Shown: positions 32,364 through 40,210, counted from the stretch's first letter. The stretch is DNA of 40,210 nt from JAAUSY01 sp964526735 (GCA_964526735.1 CAZGLO010000030.1:1-40210), one strand, 5' to 3'. Program-made: numbers and translations. The notes: generated from the sequence alone by a model not told the origin.

Positions 32364-34010
32364 ATGAACCCGCAAAGCCCTGATCAGATGTTTGAAGACT
32401 GGAAAGATAGTTTTATGGAGACACAAGGTTCCCGTAAAGGGTTGGAAGAACTCGGTTTGACGCAGGCAGGGACGATCTGGCGAAACCTGACCACCTCCGC
32501 GCTCTATGAGCAGACGGTGCGGCGTCAGGAAGGAACAATTGCCCACCTTGGCCCGCTGGTTATCCGCACGGGGCAGCATACTGGCCGTGCCCCCAACGAT
32601 AAATTCGTTGTCGATGAGCCTACAAGCACCGACAAAGTGTGGTGGGGGACGGTCAACAAGCCGTTTGAAAAGGAGCAGTTTGAGAAGCTCCTCCACCGCG
32701 CCCAGGCCTACCTCCAAGGCAAAGATCTCTTTATTCAGGATTGCTATGCCGGAGCAGACCCCGAATATCGCATGCCAATCACCGTCATCACCGATATGGC
32801 ATGGCAAAGCCTCTTTGCCCGCAACATGTTCATCCGTGCCAAGCCAGGCGAACTCGAGACCCACGAACCAGAATTTACCGTGGTTGCCGCGACTGGTTTC
32901 CATACCGACCCAGAGATCGACGGCTCTCGCAGCGACGTGTGTGTGCTCGTGAACTTTGAGCGCCGTCTTGTCTTGATCGCCGGTTCGCAGTATGGCGGGG
33001 AGATTAAGAAGTCTATCTTCACCGTTCTCAACTACATGTTGCCACTGCGTGGGGTGCTCTCGATGCACGCCTCGGCAAACGTTGGCCCCAAGGGCGATGC
33101 GGCGGTCTTCTTTGGGCTGAGCGGCACCGGCAAGACCACGCTCTCGGCCGACTCCTCCCGCACGCTCATTGGCGACGACGAGCACGGGTGGAGTGACCGC
33201 GGTATCTTCAACTTTGAGGGTGGCTGCTATGCGAAGGTTATTCGCCTTTCCCCCGAAGCAGAGCCTGAAATCTACCAAACCACCCGCCGCTTTGGGACGA
33301 TCCTCGAAAACGTGGCGATGGATCCGCGCACGCGGCGGCTCGACCTCGACGACGGCTCGCTAACCGAGAATACGCGCGCCGCCTACCCCATCACCCACAT
33401 CTCCAACGCCGATTATAGCGGAATGTGTGGTCATCCATCCAACATCATCATGCTGACGGCAGATGCCTTTGGCGTGTTGCCACCCATCAGCCGCCTCTCA
33501 ACCGAGCAGGCGATGTATCACTTCCTCTCCGGCTACACCGCCAAGGTCGCCGGAACGGAGAAAGGCATTGATGAGCCGCAAGCGACGTTCTCTGCCTGCT
33601 TCGGCGCTCCGTTTATGGTCTTGCACCCCACCGCCTATGCCAATATGCTTGGCGAGCGCATCAAGAAGCACAACGTCAATGTGTGGTTGATCAATACGGG
33701 GTGGACAGGCGGGCCGGCTGGTGTGGGCCACCGGATGAAGATTTCCTACACCCGCGCCATGGTGCAAGCCGCGCTGGAGGGCAAGCTCGACGATGTCTCC
33801 ACGACGCCCGATCCGGTCTTTGGCGTGGGCGTGCCGCAGAGCTGCCCCAATGTGCCGCAAGAAGTCTTGCAGCCGCGCCATACGTGGGATGACAAAGATG
33901 CCTACGACGGCAAAGCGCGTGAATTGGCCAACCTCTTCCACGAAAACTTCAAGCAGTTTGAAGACCAGGTGACGCCTGAAATCCGCGATGCGGGGCCAAT
34001 CAAGTCGTAA
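32364..34010 (+). CDS. pckA: Phosphoenolpyruvate carboxykinase (ATP)
   Basis: PckA converts oxaloacetate and ATP to phosphoenolpyruvate, CO2 and ADP, opening gluconeogenesis. Its 548 residues are a normal length for the ATP type. The phosphate-binding loop is FFGLSGTGKTTLSAD (about 251-265), followed by the metal-binding GDDEHGWSDRGIFNFEGGCYAK region. An RxxPND-like segment near the start (HTGRAPNDKFVVDE) contacts oxaloacetate, and INTGWTGG is near the end. The P-loop sequence and size favour the ATP over the GTP form. The ribosome site is weak (GAGAACAAAG). Downstream are three 10-bp repeats and a strong hairpin. Confidence 0.97.
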   Translation: MNPQSPDQMFEDWKDSFMETQGSRKGLEELGLTQAGTIWRNLTTSALYEQTVRRQEGTIAHLGPLVIRTGQHTGRAPNDKFVVDEPTSTDKVWWGTVNKPFEKEQFEKLLHRAQAYLQGKDLFIQDCYAGADPEYRMPITVITDMAWQSLFARNMFIRAKPGELETHEPEFTVVAATGFHTDPEIDGSRSDVCVLVNFERRLVLIAGSQYGGEIKKSIFTVLNYMLPLRGVLSMHASANVGPKGDAAVFFGLSGTGKTTLSADSSRTLIGDDEHGWSDRGIFNFEGGCYAKVIRLSPEAEPEIYQTTRRFGTILENVAMDPRTRRLDLDDGSLTENTRAAYPITHISNADYSGMCGHPSNIIMLTADAFGVLPPISRLSTEQAMYHFLSGYTAKVAGTEKGIDEPQATFSACFGAPFMVLHPTAYANMLGERIKKHNVNVWLINTGWTGGPAGVGHRMKISYTRAMVQAALEGKLDDVSTTPDPVFGVGVPQSCPNVPQEVLQPRHTWDDKDAYDGKARELANLFHENFKQFEDQVTPEIRDAGPIKS

Positions 34011-34016
34011 TACGCC

Positions 34017-34046
34017 ATCAATAGTTATCAATAGCTATCAATAGCT
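34017..34046. repeat. 10-bp tandem repeat after pckA
   Basis: Three copies of ATCAATAG(T/C)T follow the pckA stop by six bases; copies two and three are identical and the first differs at one position. Confidence 0.9.
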
Positions 34047-34052
34047 GAACGC

Positions 34053-34096
34053 ATGCGGCGGGGTAGGGAGAACAACTCTCCTTATTCCCGCCGCAT
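34053..34096. terminator. Bidirectional terminator between pckA and the response regulator
   Basis: ATGCGGCGGG (34053-34062) and CCCGCCGCAT (34087-34096) form a perfect 10-bp stem, with an inner GGAG/CTCC stem. It lies in the 146-base gap between convergent genes. There is no clean T-tract, so it may act as a transcript barrier or a 3'-end stabiliser. Confidence 0.6.
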
Positions 34097-34156
34097 TCCC
34101 GCCGCGTGCACCACAATCCCCCCCTCTCCTCTTGCTTATCTATATTAACCACTGGA

Positions 34157-34885
34157 TCAATGTGTGTTGTTGCCTGCCTTTGCCTTGAAATCGACAAAGC
34201 GATAGCCAACACCCCGCTCAGTGAGAATATACTTGGGATTTGCGGGGTCTTCCTCGATTTTCTGCCGCAGATAGGTGATGTATAGCCGCAGATAGTGGCT
34301 TTCATCGCGGTACTCTGGCCCCCACACCTTGGTCAGCAGCATCTGATGTGTTTGCACATATCCTGCGTTCTGCACGAGGTGGTAGAGGAGGCGGTATTCG
34401 GTGGGGCGCAGGTTGACGCGCTCGCCATGGACTAACACCTCCCGCCGCGCGAAGTCGATGTGCAACCGATCATCGACGGTTACCATCGTCTGCGGCACAG
34501 CAGGCACCACGTAGTGACGCCGAAGCACCGCCCGGATACGGCTCACCAGCTCACGGTGGCTGAAGGGCTTGCCGATATAGTCATCAGCGCCTAGCTCCAA
34601 GCCGCGGATGCGGTCATCTTCATCGTCTTTGGCGGTCAAAATCAAGACAGGCACTTGCGAAAACGTCCGCAAGCGGCCAAGCGTCTCAAAGCCGTCCATC
34701 TCTGGCATCATGATGTCGAGGAGGACAACGTCTGGCATGTCTTCACGCGCGCGGTCAAGCGCTTCGCGACCGTTGGTGGCGCTGACGACCCGCGCCCCCT
34801 CCAGCTCCAAATTCATGCGCATGAACTTAATCATGTGCATCTCGTCGTCCACCACGAGGATCAATTTATCTTTTAGTTCTGACAT
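34157..34885 (-). CDS. OmpR/PhoB-family response regulator
   Basis: The protein has 242 residues: a receiver domain (1-120) with D13-D14, phospho-acceptor D57 (VVLLDIMMPE), T84 and K106, then a winged-helix DNA-binding domain (about 140-235; RPTEYRLLYHLVQNAG, ESHYLRLYITYLRQKIEEDP). The complete residues suggest normal phosphorylation. No histidine kinase gene is adjacent; the neighbouring 35090-36844 protein is a PAS/STAS protein without a kinase domain, so this is an orphan regulator in this window. The ATG at 34885 lies about 34 bases from the predicted transcript start. It is divergent from the STAS gene. Confidence 0.95.
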   Translation of the reverse strand: MSELKDKLILVVDDEMHMIKFMRMNLELEGARVVSATNGREALDRAREDMPDVVLLDIMMPEMDGFETLGRLRTFSQVPVLILTAKDDEDDRIRGLELGADDYIGKPFSHRELVSRIRAVLRRHYVVPAVPQTMVTVDDRLHIDFARREVLVHGERVNLRPTEYRLLYHLVQNAGYVQTHQMLLTKVWGPEYRDESHYLRLYITYLRQKIEEDPANPKYILTERGVGYRFVDFKAKAGNNTH

Positions 34886-34925
34886 GAGGATTATCTATTC
34901 AGTTTGCGTTTGAAATACCATACAA

Positions 34926-34954
34926 ATTCTAGCACTTCGTGCGGTGGGATTCAA
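34926..34954 (-). promoter_or_regulatory. Promoter of the response regulator with internal dyad
   Basis: On the minus strand TTGAAT (34949-34954), a 17-base spacer and an extended -10 TGCTAGAAT (TAGAAT at 34926-34931) form a strong promoter. The spacer next to the -10 holds the dyad GCAC-GAA-GTGC (34932-34942), a possible operator for autoregulation. Confidence 0.6.
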
Positions 34955-35075
34955 CTCGCAAAATTCTCCCCTAAAGGTACCCTCATTCTCCACTCTTCCC
35001 CCCTTGAATTTTTACTCTTTATGGTGTTGAATCAGGAGAAACCATCTGAGCATAGCGAGCGGTATTATGTAGAGT

Positions 35076-35081
35076 AAGGAG
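35076..35081 (+). promoter_or_regulatory. Ribosome binding site for ATG 35090
   Basis: AAGGAG lies eight bases before ATG 35090. A second possibility is GGAGG near 35128-35132, eight bases before ATG 35141 (residue 18), so the first 17 residues are not certain. Confidence 0.55.
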
Positions 35082-35089
35082 AACGGTAT

Positions 35090-36844
35090 ATGCAATATCA
35101 TACCTGGAGAAACGAGACTGATTTGTTGGAGGGGATGGTCATGGAACCACAGAATATTCTTTGCCTCGATGTCAACCTGTGGGCTGTACTCGATACGCTC
35201 CCAGAGAGCATTGCGCTTGTTGATTCGCGAGGCACAACTCGCTATCTCAACGCCTCATGGTACCAGTTTATGATGGAGAGGGCGGTGGGAGATGCAAGTT
35301 TTACGATAGGCCAACCATTTATGAACAACTTCGCGTCGACGTTCCGCGCTAGTAGTGTTAATATAGATGCAATGGAGAAAGGGTTGAAAAGTGTGTTGAG
35401 TGGGACGAGTGAGAGCTTTGAGATGCAATACTCCTACCACTCGCAGCGACGCAACTACTGGTTTACCACCACAATCTTGGCGACGCACGCGGTTGATGGC
35501 GAACGCAGCGCATTGATACAACAACGCGATACGACGGCGGAAAAACACGCCGAGCAGGAAGCCAACATGCGCAACGCCATCCTTGAGGCCCTCGGTGTGG
35601 CGGGGAGCAATTTCCTCAAGAGCGACGATATTGATGGCAATATCGATTTCATGCTCGAACAGCTGGGCCGGGCAACGGATATCAGCCGCGTCTATGTCTT
35701 TCACAACCATAGCAATGACGATGGCGACCTGCTGATGAGCCAGCGCTATGAGTGGTGTGCCACCGGCGTAGAACCACAGATCGACAACCCAGACTTGCAA
35801 AATATCCCCTACAACGACCTTGGTTTCCAGCGGTGGGCAGAGACACTGGGCAAGGGCGAGGCGATTACCGGCTCTGTTTCAACATTCCCCGAAGCGGAGC
35901 GGGAAGTCTTAGAGCCGCAGCACATCCTCTATATCACCGTGGTGCCTATCTTCGTGGATAAAGAGTGGTGGGGGTTTATTGGCTTTGACAACTGCATGGA
36001 AGACCGCCACATCTTCGATTCGGAGATCGGCGCGCTGAAGACCGCTGCGAGTATTATTGGCAGCGCGATGCTGAATCAGCGCAATAAGCAACAACAACAA
36101 CAATTTACTGCCATCCTGGAGGCTACCACCGACTTCGTCGCTATCTCCAATGCAGAAGGCATTATCACCTTTATGAACAGCGCCGGACGCAATATGCTGC
36201 AAATTGGCCACGATGAAATTATTTCGCGGGTGGATATCTCCGAAACACACCCCAAATGGGCCGCTGACCTCATTCTACAAGTCGGCATACCACACGCGCT
36301 TGAGCACGGCGTGTGGCAAGGCGAGTCGGTCTTCCGCGCGCGGGATGGGCGTGAATTCCCTGTCTTGCAGCTCATCCTCGCCCACAAATCGCCCAGCGGA
36401 GCGATAGAGTTCTTATCAACCATCGCCCGCGACATCTCTGAGCTAAAAGATGCCGAAGCCGCCCTACAACACAAGTCAGAGACCATCCGCGAGCTTTCTA
36501 CCCCCATCATCCCCCTCAACGACCGCGTGATGGTAATGCCGCTCATTGGCACGATTGATGAGGAGCGCGTTCAGCAGATGACCGAAACGTTGCTCAATGG
36601 CATTGCTGGCACACAAGCCGAAACCATTATCATCGATTGTACTGGCATTGCATCGATTGACTACACCACCGCAAATGGCTTTATCCAGGCCGCGCAAGCC
36701 GCCCGTCTCCTGGGCGCACAGACGCTCTTGACCGGCATCCGGCCCGATTTGGCGCAGGCGTTGGTCAGCCTTGATGTCCCGTTGCAGGGGCTGCAGACGT
36801 ATAGCTCGCTGCAAGCTGGTATCACCCACGCTATGGGATTGTAA
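35090..36844 (+). CDS. PAS-GAF-PAS-STAS sensor protein (RsbR-like)
   Basis: The protein has 584 residues (567 if it starts at ATG 35141). PAS-1 spans about 25-145 (ALVDSRGTTRYLN). A GAF-like domain lies at about 155-335 (RVYVFHNHSN, FGFDN-type ending). PAS-2 is about 345-455 (FVAISNAEGIITFMN). A STAS domain occupies 465-584 (STPIIPLNDRVMVMPLIGTIDE, then IIDCTG). The layout matches RsbR stressosome or histidine-kinase-free sensors. In RsbR the STAS threonines T171 and T205 are phosphorylated by RsbT; here, by my from-memory alignment, these positions are E491 (IDEER) and Y525 (IDYTT). No rsbS, rsbT or rsbX is in the window. Several heme- or ligand-binding possibilities for the PAS and GAF domains cannot be judged. 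Confidence 0.85.
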   Translation: MQYHTWRNETDLLEGMVMEPQNILCLDVNLWAVLDTLPESIALVDSRGTTRYLNASWYQFMMERAVGDASFTIGQPFMNNFASTFRASSVNIDAMEKGLKSVLSGTSESFEMQYSYHSQRRNYWFTTTILATHAVDGERSALIQQRDTTAEKHAEQEANMRNAILEALGVAGSNFLKSDDIDGNIDFMLEQLGRATDISRVYVFHNHSNDDGDLLMSQRYEWCATGVEPQIDNPDLQNIPYNDLGFQRWAETLGKGEAITGSVSTFPEAEREVLEPQHILYITVVPIFVDKEWWGFIGFDNCMEDRHIFDSEIGALKTAASIIGSAMLNQRNKQQQQQFTAILEATTDFVAISNAEGIITFMNSAGRNMLQIGHDEIISRVDISETHPKWAADLILQVGIPHALEHGVWQGESVFRARDGREFPVLQLILAHKSPSGAIEFLSTIARDISELKDAEAALQHKSETIRELSTPIIPLNDRVMVMPLIGTIDEERVQQMTETLLNGIAGTQAETIIIDCTGIASIDYTTANGFIQAAQAARLLGAQTLLTGIRPDLAQALVSLDVPLQGLQTYSSLQAGITHAMGL

Positions 36845-36898
36845 GCACATGGTAAGCATACTGTGAGGATATTGTCAGCACAGGAGTTCGGCTCCCAC

Positions 36899-36927
36899 TT
36901 GGCAATCATTCAGTTGACTGGTACAAT
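36899..36927 (+). promoter_or_regulatory. Strong sigma70-type promoter of the LPG-synthase-type gene
   Basis: TTGGCA (36899-36904), a 17-base spacer and TACAAT (36922-36927) match five of six consensus bases at each box. Transcription would start near 36934, giving a 70-base leader to ATG 37004. The downstream glycosyltransferase gene is probably on the same transcript. Confidence 0.65.
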
Positions 36928-37003
36928 AAGGAGGTTGTCTAAAATAGATACACATACATCCTTGGCAAAATATATAGCAAAATTCGTGTAGTAAGGTGGT
37001 GTC

Positions 37004-38014
37004 ATGCGGCATCTTGAACGATGGCGTCCTTTGTTAAACCCATTGCGATATCTTATCACCGGCGGATTGCTTTTTTACCTCGTATGGAAGGCAGATCCCG
37101 CACAGATTTGGGAAAAGTGGCATTCGGTCGATCTTCGATTGATCGGCCTGGCCCTCCTACTGCAATTTTTGGGCATCGCCCTGAGCGCAGCCAAATGGGG
37201 AATGCTGCTCAAAGCACGCAATCGCGACCAACCCTATGGTTGGCTGTTGAGTACCTACCTTGTGGGGCAATTTGCAAACAACTTTCTCCCGACGACAGTC
37301 GGCGGCGATGCGGTACGGGTCGTGCAGCTTGGCAAGCGGGTCAATAGCTTTAGCCAAGCAAGCGCTTCCGTCTTCATCGATAGATTGACCGGCTTCCTTG
37401 CCCTGAGCCTGATAGCAAACATGGCGCTGGTGCTGACCTACGTTGGGCTGGGAGGATATCAGTTCTTTACGAGCATTCCCTTCTATATCGCGACTGTTGG
37501 TTTCACCATCGCTGCTATCTTGGCCGTGGCGATGTGCTTTAGCGCACCGTGGCTGCAGCAAAAATTCGGCGCATATGTGCCCCAATTTGCACAATACCCG
37601 CTGCAGCGCATTACCACCTCTCTGGCTGACTTCTTCCCACAAGGGGGATGGCTCATCGTCGTGTTGGCGATGTCGCTCTCGTTCCAATCACTTTGGGTTA
37701 TTATCAATGCCGTCTGCGGGATGGCGCTGGATATCCAGGCACCACTGCTCATCTACGCGCTGATGGCTCCTATCACCGACGTGGTGGGGCTTATTCCGGT
37801 CTTTGTCAACAATATGGGCGCACGTGAACTAGTCTTCACGCTCTACCTGACACAAATAGGGGTTTCACCGGCAACCGCCCTCGCGCTCGCCTTTCTTATC
37901 CTCTCTGTCCGCCTGGTGGTGAGTATACTTGGAGGGGTTATCATGTTCTTTGGGGGAGCAGATCTCCGTTCTATGCAGATGACACGAGACACCCTCTCAC
38001 GTAAACCCTCCTGA
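37004..38014 (+). CDS. LPG-synthase-type transmembrane protein (UPF0104/AglD family)
   Basis: The protein has 336 residues with about eight membrane helices, of the lysylphosphatidylglycerol-synthase transmembrane (PF03706-like) family. Conserved motifs: NNFLPTTVGGDAVRV (about 89-103), DRLTGFLAL (about 126-134) and NNMGARELVF toward the end. There is no soluble aminoacyl-transfer domain, so it is not an MprF. Stand-alone members are thought to act in lipid or glycolipid flipping or transport. It lies six bases before a GT39-like gene, an arrangement fitting a lipid-linked sugar pathway. AAGGTGG lies just before the ATG. Confidence 0.88.
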   Translation: MRHLERWRPLLNPLRYLITGGLLFYLVWKADPAQIWEKWHSVDLRLIGLALLLQFLGIALSAAKWGMLLKARNRDQPYGWLLSTYLVGQFANNFLPTTVGGDAVRVVQLGKRVNSFSQASASVFIDRLTGFLALSLIANMALVLTYVGLGGYQFFTSIPFYIATVGFTIAAILAVAMCFSAPWLQQKFGAYVPQFAQYPLQRITTSLADFFPQGGWLIVVLAMSLSFQSLWVIINAVCGMALDIQAPLLIYALMAPITDVVGLIPVFVNNMGARELVFTLYLTQIGVSPATALALAFLILSVRLVVSILGGVIMFFGGADLRSMQMTRDTLSRKPS

Positions 38015-38020
38015 CCACGT

Positions 38021-40141
38021 ATGAACCGCTTGCGAAAGAGCTATCTCCCCTTCATGCTCGTCGTGCTCCTCGCACTGATGCCCCGCACGGTGGCGGTTGG
38101 TGGTTTTCTCACCGCCGATGAAGCCTACCACTGGATTGGGAGAGTTGAAGATTTCGCCCGCTTTATTGATGAAGGCGCATTTGCCGAGACGAATATCATT
38201 GGCCACCCGGGTGTCACGACGATGTGGCTTGGGGGGGTGGCCTCGCGGGTGCACTATGGTCTGGTTGAGCTTGGGTGGTTGCCGCACCCCGACGCCGACC
38301 AAGTACGCTATTGGAATAGCCTTCGCTTCCCGATTGGCCTCATAACGGTGCTCAGTGTTGTCGCTGGGTATGCGTTGTTGCGGCGGCTGGTTGGGGAGCG
38401 GGTGGCGTTTGTGGCGGCTATTTTGTGGGCGACAGAACCATTCCTCATCGCCCACTCCAAGCTCCTCCACCTCGATGCCCTAGTGACCTCATTCATTGCC
38501 TTGTCGATGTTCAGTGCGATGGTGGCGTTGCCGCTCTCTTCCTCCTCATCCGTGCGATGGCGATATCTGATTGCGTCGGCGGTGGCGGGAGGGCTTGCCC
38601 TGCTCACCAAATCGCCCTCTATCATCATTATGCCGATGGTCGGGCTAATCGCGTTGGTGCATACTGCCGCGCTCTCAACGTACCCTTCCCCTTCCTCATC
38701 CTCCTTACCCGCCTTCTCCCTACGCCGCCATATTGGCCATTACCTGCTCATCATTGGCGTATGGGGCACGATTGCCGCGGGCGTGTGGGTAGCATTATGG
38801 CCTGCGGCGTGGGTCGATCTGCCGGGCGCAATTGGGCGGGTTATCAAGCAGGTCGCCTATGAGGGTGGTAGTCCGCACGGATGGGGGAATTTCTTTCTGG
38901 GCCGGGCGGTGGATGACCCAGGGATGCTCTTCTACCCCGTCGTGCTGGCGATACGGATGACGCCGTGGATGATGATCGGGCTATTTGCGGCTTCGCTGCC
39001 TGCAATTGCGGCTATCCGCCGTCGGAGGGCGAGGGAGGTAGAGGTGGGCAGGGCAGAAAATCGGTTCCCCTGCCCCCGCTGCGTTGGGATGATAGCGCTT
39101 TTTGCGCTGCTCTTCATCATCATGATGACTATCCCGCCCAAGAAGTTCGACCGCTATCTCCTGCCTATTTTCCCCTTTGTGGCGGTCATCTCGGCGATAG
39201 GGTGGGTCTACACGGCTGAACGTGTCCACACGTGGCTGACGACACGCTCTCGCTGGCGCGACCGCCCCTTGCAGACGTGGTATCGGTATGGGGGCGCGGT
39301 GGCGGGGGTTGCATTGGTAGGGCATATGGTGTGGTTTCACCCCTATGAGCTTGCCTACTATAATCAGCTGTTGGGTGGCGGCAAAACAGCAGTACATACA
39401 CTGCCGGTGGGGTGGGGCGAAGGCTATGAGCAGGCCGGAGCATTCATCTCTGCGCAGCCCAATGGGTGCGATAGAGCGGTGGCATCGTGGTTTGCGCCGG
39501 TATTGAGCCGTTTCCTCTGCAACCATTGGGTCGTATCGCTTGATCGGGTGTTTGAGCCGGGCAAGGTTGATTATGCCGTGCTCTACATCGACCAAATGCA
39601 GCGCGAAAACAAACCCCGCGCCACGCATTTCCTGCTTGAGAACTTTGCCCGCATCCACACGGTAAAAATCCACGGCATTGACTACGCCTATGTGTACCAA
39701 CTCCCGCTCCCCAACGCCCACCGTATTTTCGCAGATTTTGGCTCATCTATGCGGTTGCTTGGCTACGATATTGAGACCAACGCCGTGCGGGAAAGTGGGA
39801 TATTGACTGTCACCCTGCAGTGGAAACCACGCACGCCCATCACGGAAGACTACATGATGTTCCTGCACGTGTTTGATGGCGATGGCGAGCGGGTAGGGCA
39901 GATTGATGTGCCACCAGCCGGGCCGCGCGCGCCAACCAGCGGATGGAACATCAATGGCTATGCCACGTGGATACACCCCATCCCCGTGCCGCCTGACCTA
40001 CCGCCGGGGAACTATTGGATTGCGGTGGGCGTCTATCATCCCGAAGACTTCAGCCGGCTGCCCGTTGACGCTCCACGGCCAGCGGGCGCGCCGGATGATG
40101 GCCCACATACGCTCTTCCTCGACCCATTCCGCATTGAGTGA
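38021..40141 (+). CDS. GT39/PMT-like membrane glycosyltransferase (paralogue of 29220-31466)
   Basis: The protein has 706 residues. The acidic pair is D33-E34 (FLTADEAYHW), followed by IIGHPGVTTMWLG, AHSKLLHLDALV, PPKKFDRYLLPIFP, QLLGGGKTAV and PVGWGEGYEQAG, and then a soluble C-terminal beta domain. The same motif series occurs in the 29220-31466 protein, but this copy has no TNIQ repeat. It starts six bases after the LPG-synthase-type gene, with no Shine-Dalgarno, so translation is probably coupled. The final stop (TGA, 40139-40141) lies at the edge of the putative IS right end, which may have supplied it. Confidence 0.9.
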   Translation: MNRLRKSYLPFMLVVLLALMPRTVAVGGFLTADEAYHWIGRVEDFARFIDEGAFAETNIIGHPGVTTMWLGGVASRVHYGLVELGWLPHPDADQVRYWNSLRFPIGLITVLSVVAGYALLRRLVGERVAFVAAILWATEPFLIAHSKLLHLDALVTSFIALSMFSAMVALPLSSSSSVRWRYLIASAVAGGLALLTKSPSIIIMPMVGLIALVHTAALSTYPSPSSSSLPAFSLRRHIGHYLLIIGVWGTIAAGVWVALWPAAWVDLPGAIGRVIKQVAYEGGSPHGWGNFFLGRAVDDPGMLFYPVVLAIRMTPWMMIGLFAASLPAIAAIRRRRAREVEVGRAENRFPCPRCVGMIALFALLFIIMMTIPPKKFDRYLLPIFPFVAVISAIGWVYTAERVHTWLTTRSRWRDRPLQTWYRYGGAVAGVALVGHMVWFHPYELAYYNQLLGGGKTAVHTLPVGWGEGYEQAGAFISAQPNGCDRAVASWFAPVLSRFLCNHWVVSLDRVFEPGKVDYAVLYIDQMQRENKPRATHFLLENFARIHTVKIHGIDYAYVYQLPLPNAHRIFADFGSSMRLLGYDIETNAVRESGILTVTLQWKPRTPITEDYMMFLHVFDGDGERVGQIDVPPAGPRAPTSGWNINGYATWIHPIPVPPDLPPGNYWIAVGVYHPEDFSRLPVDAPRPAGAPDDGPHTLFLDPFRIE

Positions 40142-40210
40142 CTACTCCCAACCCAAAAGGGTTGGGCTTCTCGGGTCGAAACCCAGGCTGTGTAGCCCCA
40201 CAGCCAGAAT
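40138..40210 (-). mobile_element. Putative right end of an IS200/IS605-type element with guide-RNA-like scaffold
   Basis: Three hairpins stack in 60 bases. CCCAACCC (40147-40154) pairs with GGGTTGGG (40159-40166) around AAAA; GGGT (40173-40176) pairs with ACCC (40181-40184); GGCTGT (40186-40191) pairs with ACAGCC (40200-40205). Read on the minus strand the order is hairpin, hairpin, GAGAAGCCCA, hairpin, TGGGAGTAGTCAC. From memory this is the pattern of an IS200/IS605 right end, which is also the 3' part of the TnpB guide RNA (omega/reRNA). The body, with any tnpB on the minus strand, would lie right of 40210. Alternative: a terminator for the 38021-40141 gene; both can hold. Confidence 0.5.

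Noticed and set aside
32211..33278. Long minus-strand open frame (355 codons) antisense to pckA
   Set aside because: It is a GC-driven shadow of a highly conserved gene, with no recognisable domain and no ribosome site.
35090..36844. Histidine kinase partner of the response regulator
   Set aside because: There is no HisKA/HATPase domain; the C-terminus is a STAS domain.
40173..40184. tRNA T-arm (GGGTCGAAACCC)
   Set aside because: The loop is too short, and no acceptor, D- or anticodon-arm fits around it.

Overview
The window reads like a chromosomal segment of a free-living, non-pathogenic bacterium of moderately high GC. The gene mix fits a Chloroflexota genome best (Anaerolineae/Ardenticatenia-like): a complete branched-chain amino acid ABC transporter, a YdjI-type SPFH protein with a zinc-finger membrane partner, giant two-VWA membrane proteins, GT39-like glycosyltransferases and paired AIM24 proteins. 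This placement is inference from gene content, because there is no rRNA or phylogenetic marker to test it. A run of ten Ns at 18313-18322 shows a scaffolded draft assembly. Both window edges look like the outward-facing right ends of IS200/IS605-type (TnpB) elements, which are common contig breakpoints.

Layout. (1) 1-3490: a sugar aminotransferase on the minus strand runs into the left IS-like end, and ligA diverges from it. (2) 3651-9713: livK-livH-livM-livG-livF, a full high-affinity branched-chain amino acid or amide uptake operon, with a hairpin between the binding-protein gene and the permease genes. (3) 9820-12852: a three-gene module made of a small helical protein, a YdjI-like SPFH/SHOCT protein and a double zinc-finger single-pass membrane protein, resembling a membrane-stress module. 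(4) 12944-29049: a long minus-strand block. In transcription order it holds a giant double-VWA membrane protein, clpC, two AIM24 paralogues, an alpha/beta hydrolase, a protein with a duplicated unknown domain, a GT39-like membrane protein (split by the N gap), a GT4 glycosyltransferase, a DNA methyltransferase with a PD-(D/E)XK nuclease (restriction-modification pair), and a second GT4 glycosyltransferase. (5) 29220-34010: a GT39-like glycosyltransferase, a YcxB-like membrane protein and ATP-type PEP carboxykinase. (6) 34157-40141: an OmpR-type response regulator on the minus strand, then a PAS-GAF-PAS-STAS sensor protein, an LPG-synthase-type membrane protein and a second GT39-like glycosyltransferase.

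How the genes fit together. The aminotransferase, two GT4 enzymes, three GT39-like enzymes and the LPG-synthase-type protein point to surface glycan or glycolipid assembly. The SPFH/zinc-finger module, ClpC, AIM24 pair, VWA protein and STAS sensor are envelope- or stress-related. The most novel-looking items are the SPFH module with a dyad straddling its promoter, the RsbR-like STAS protein with unusual residues at the usual phospho-threonine positions, the nuclease with a possible EVE/PUA-like reader domain, the duplicated INPIVEQQN-domain protein, and the putative TnpB-element ends at both edges. No stretch longer than 300 bases lacks a gene.
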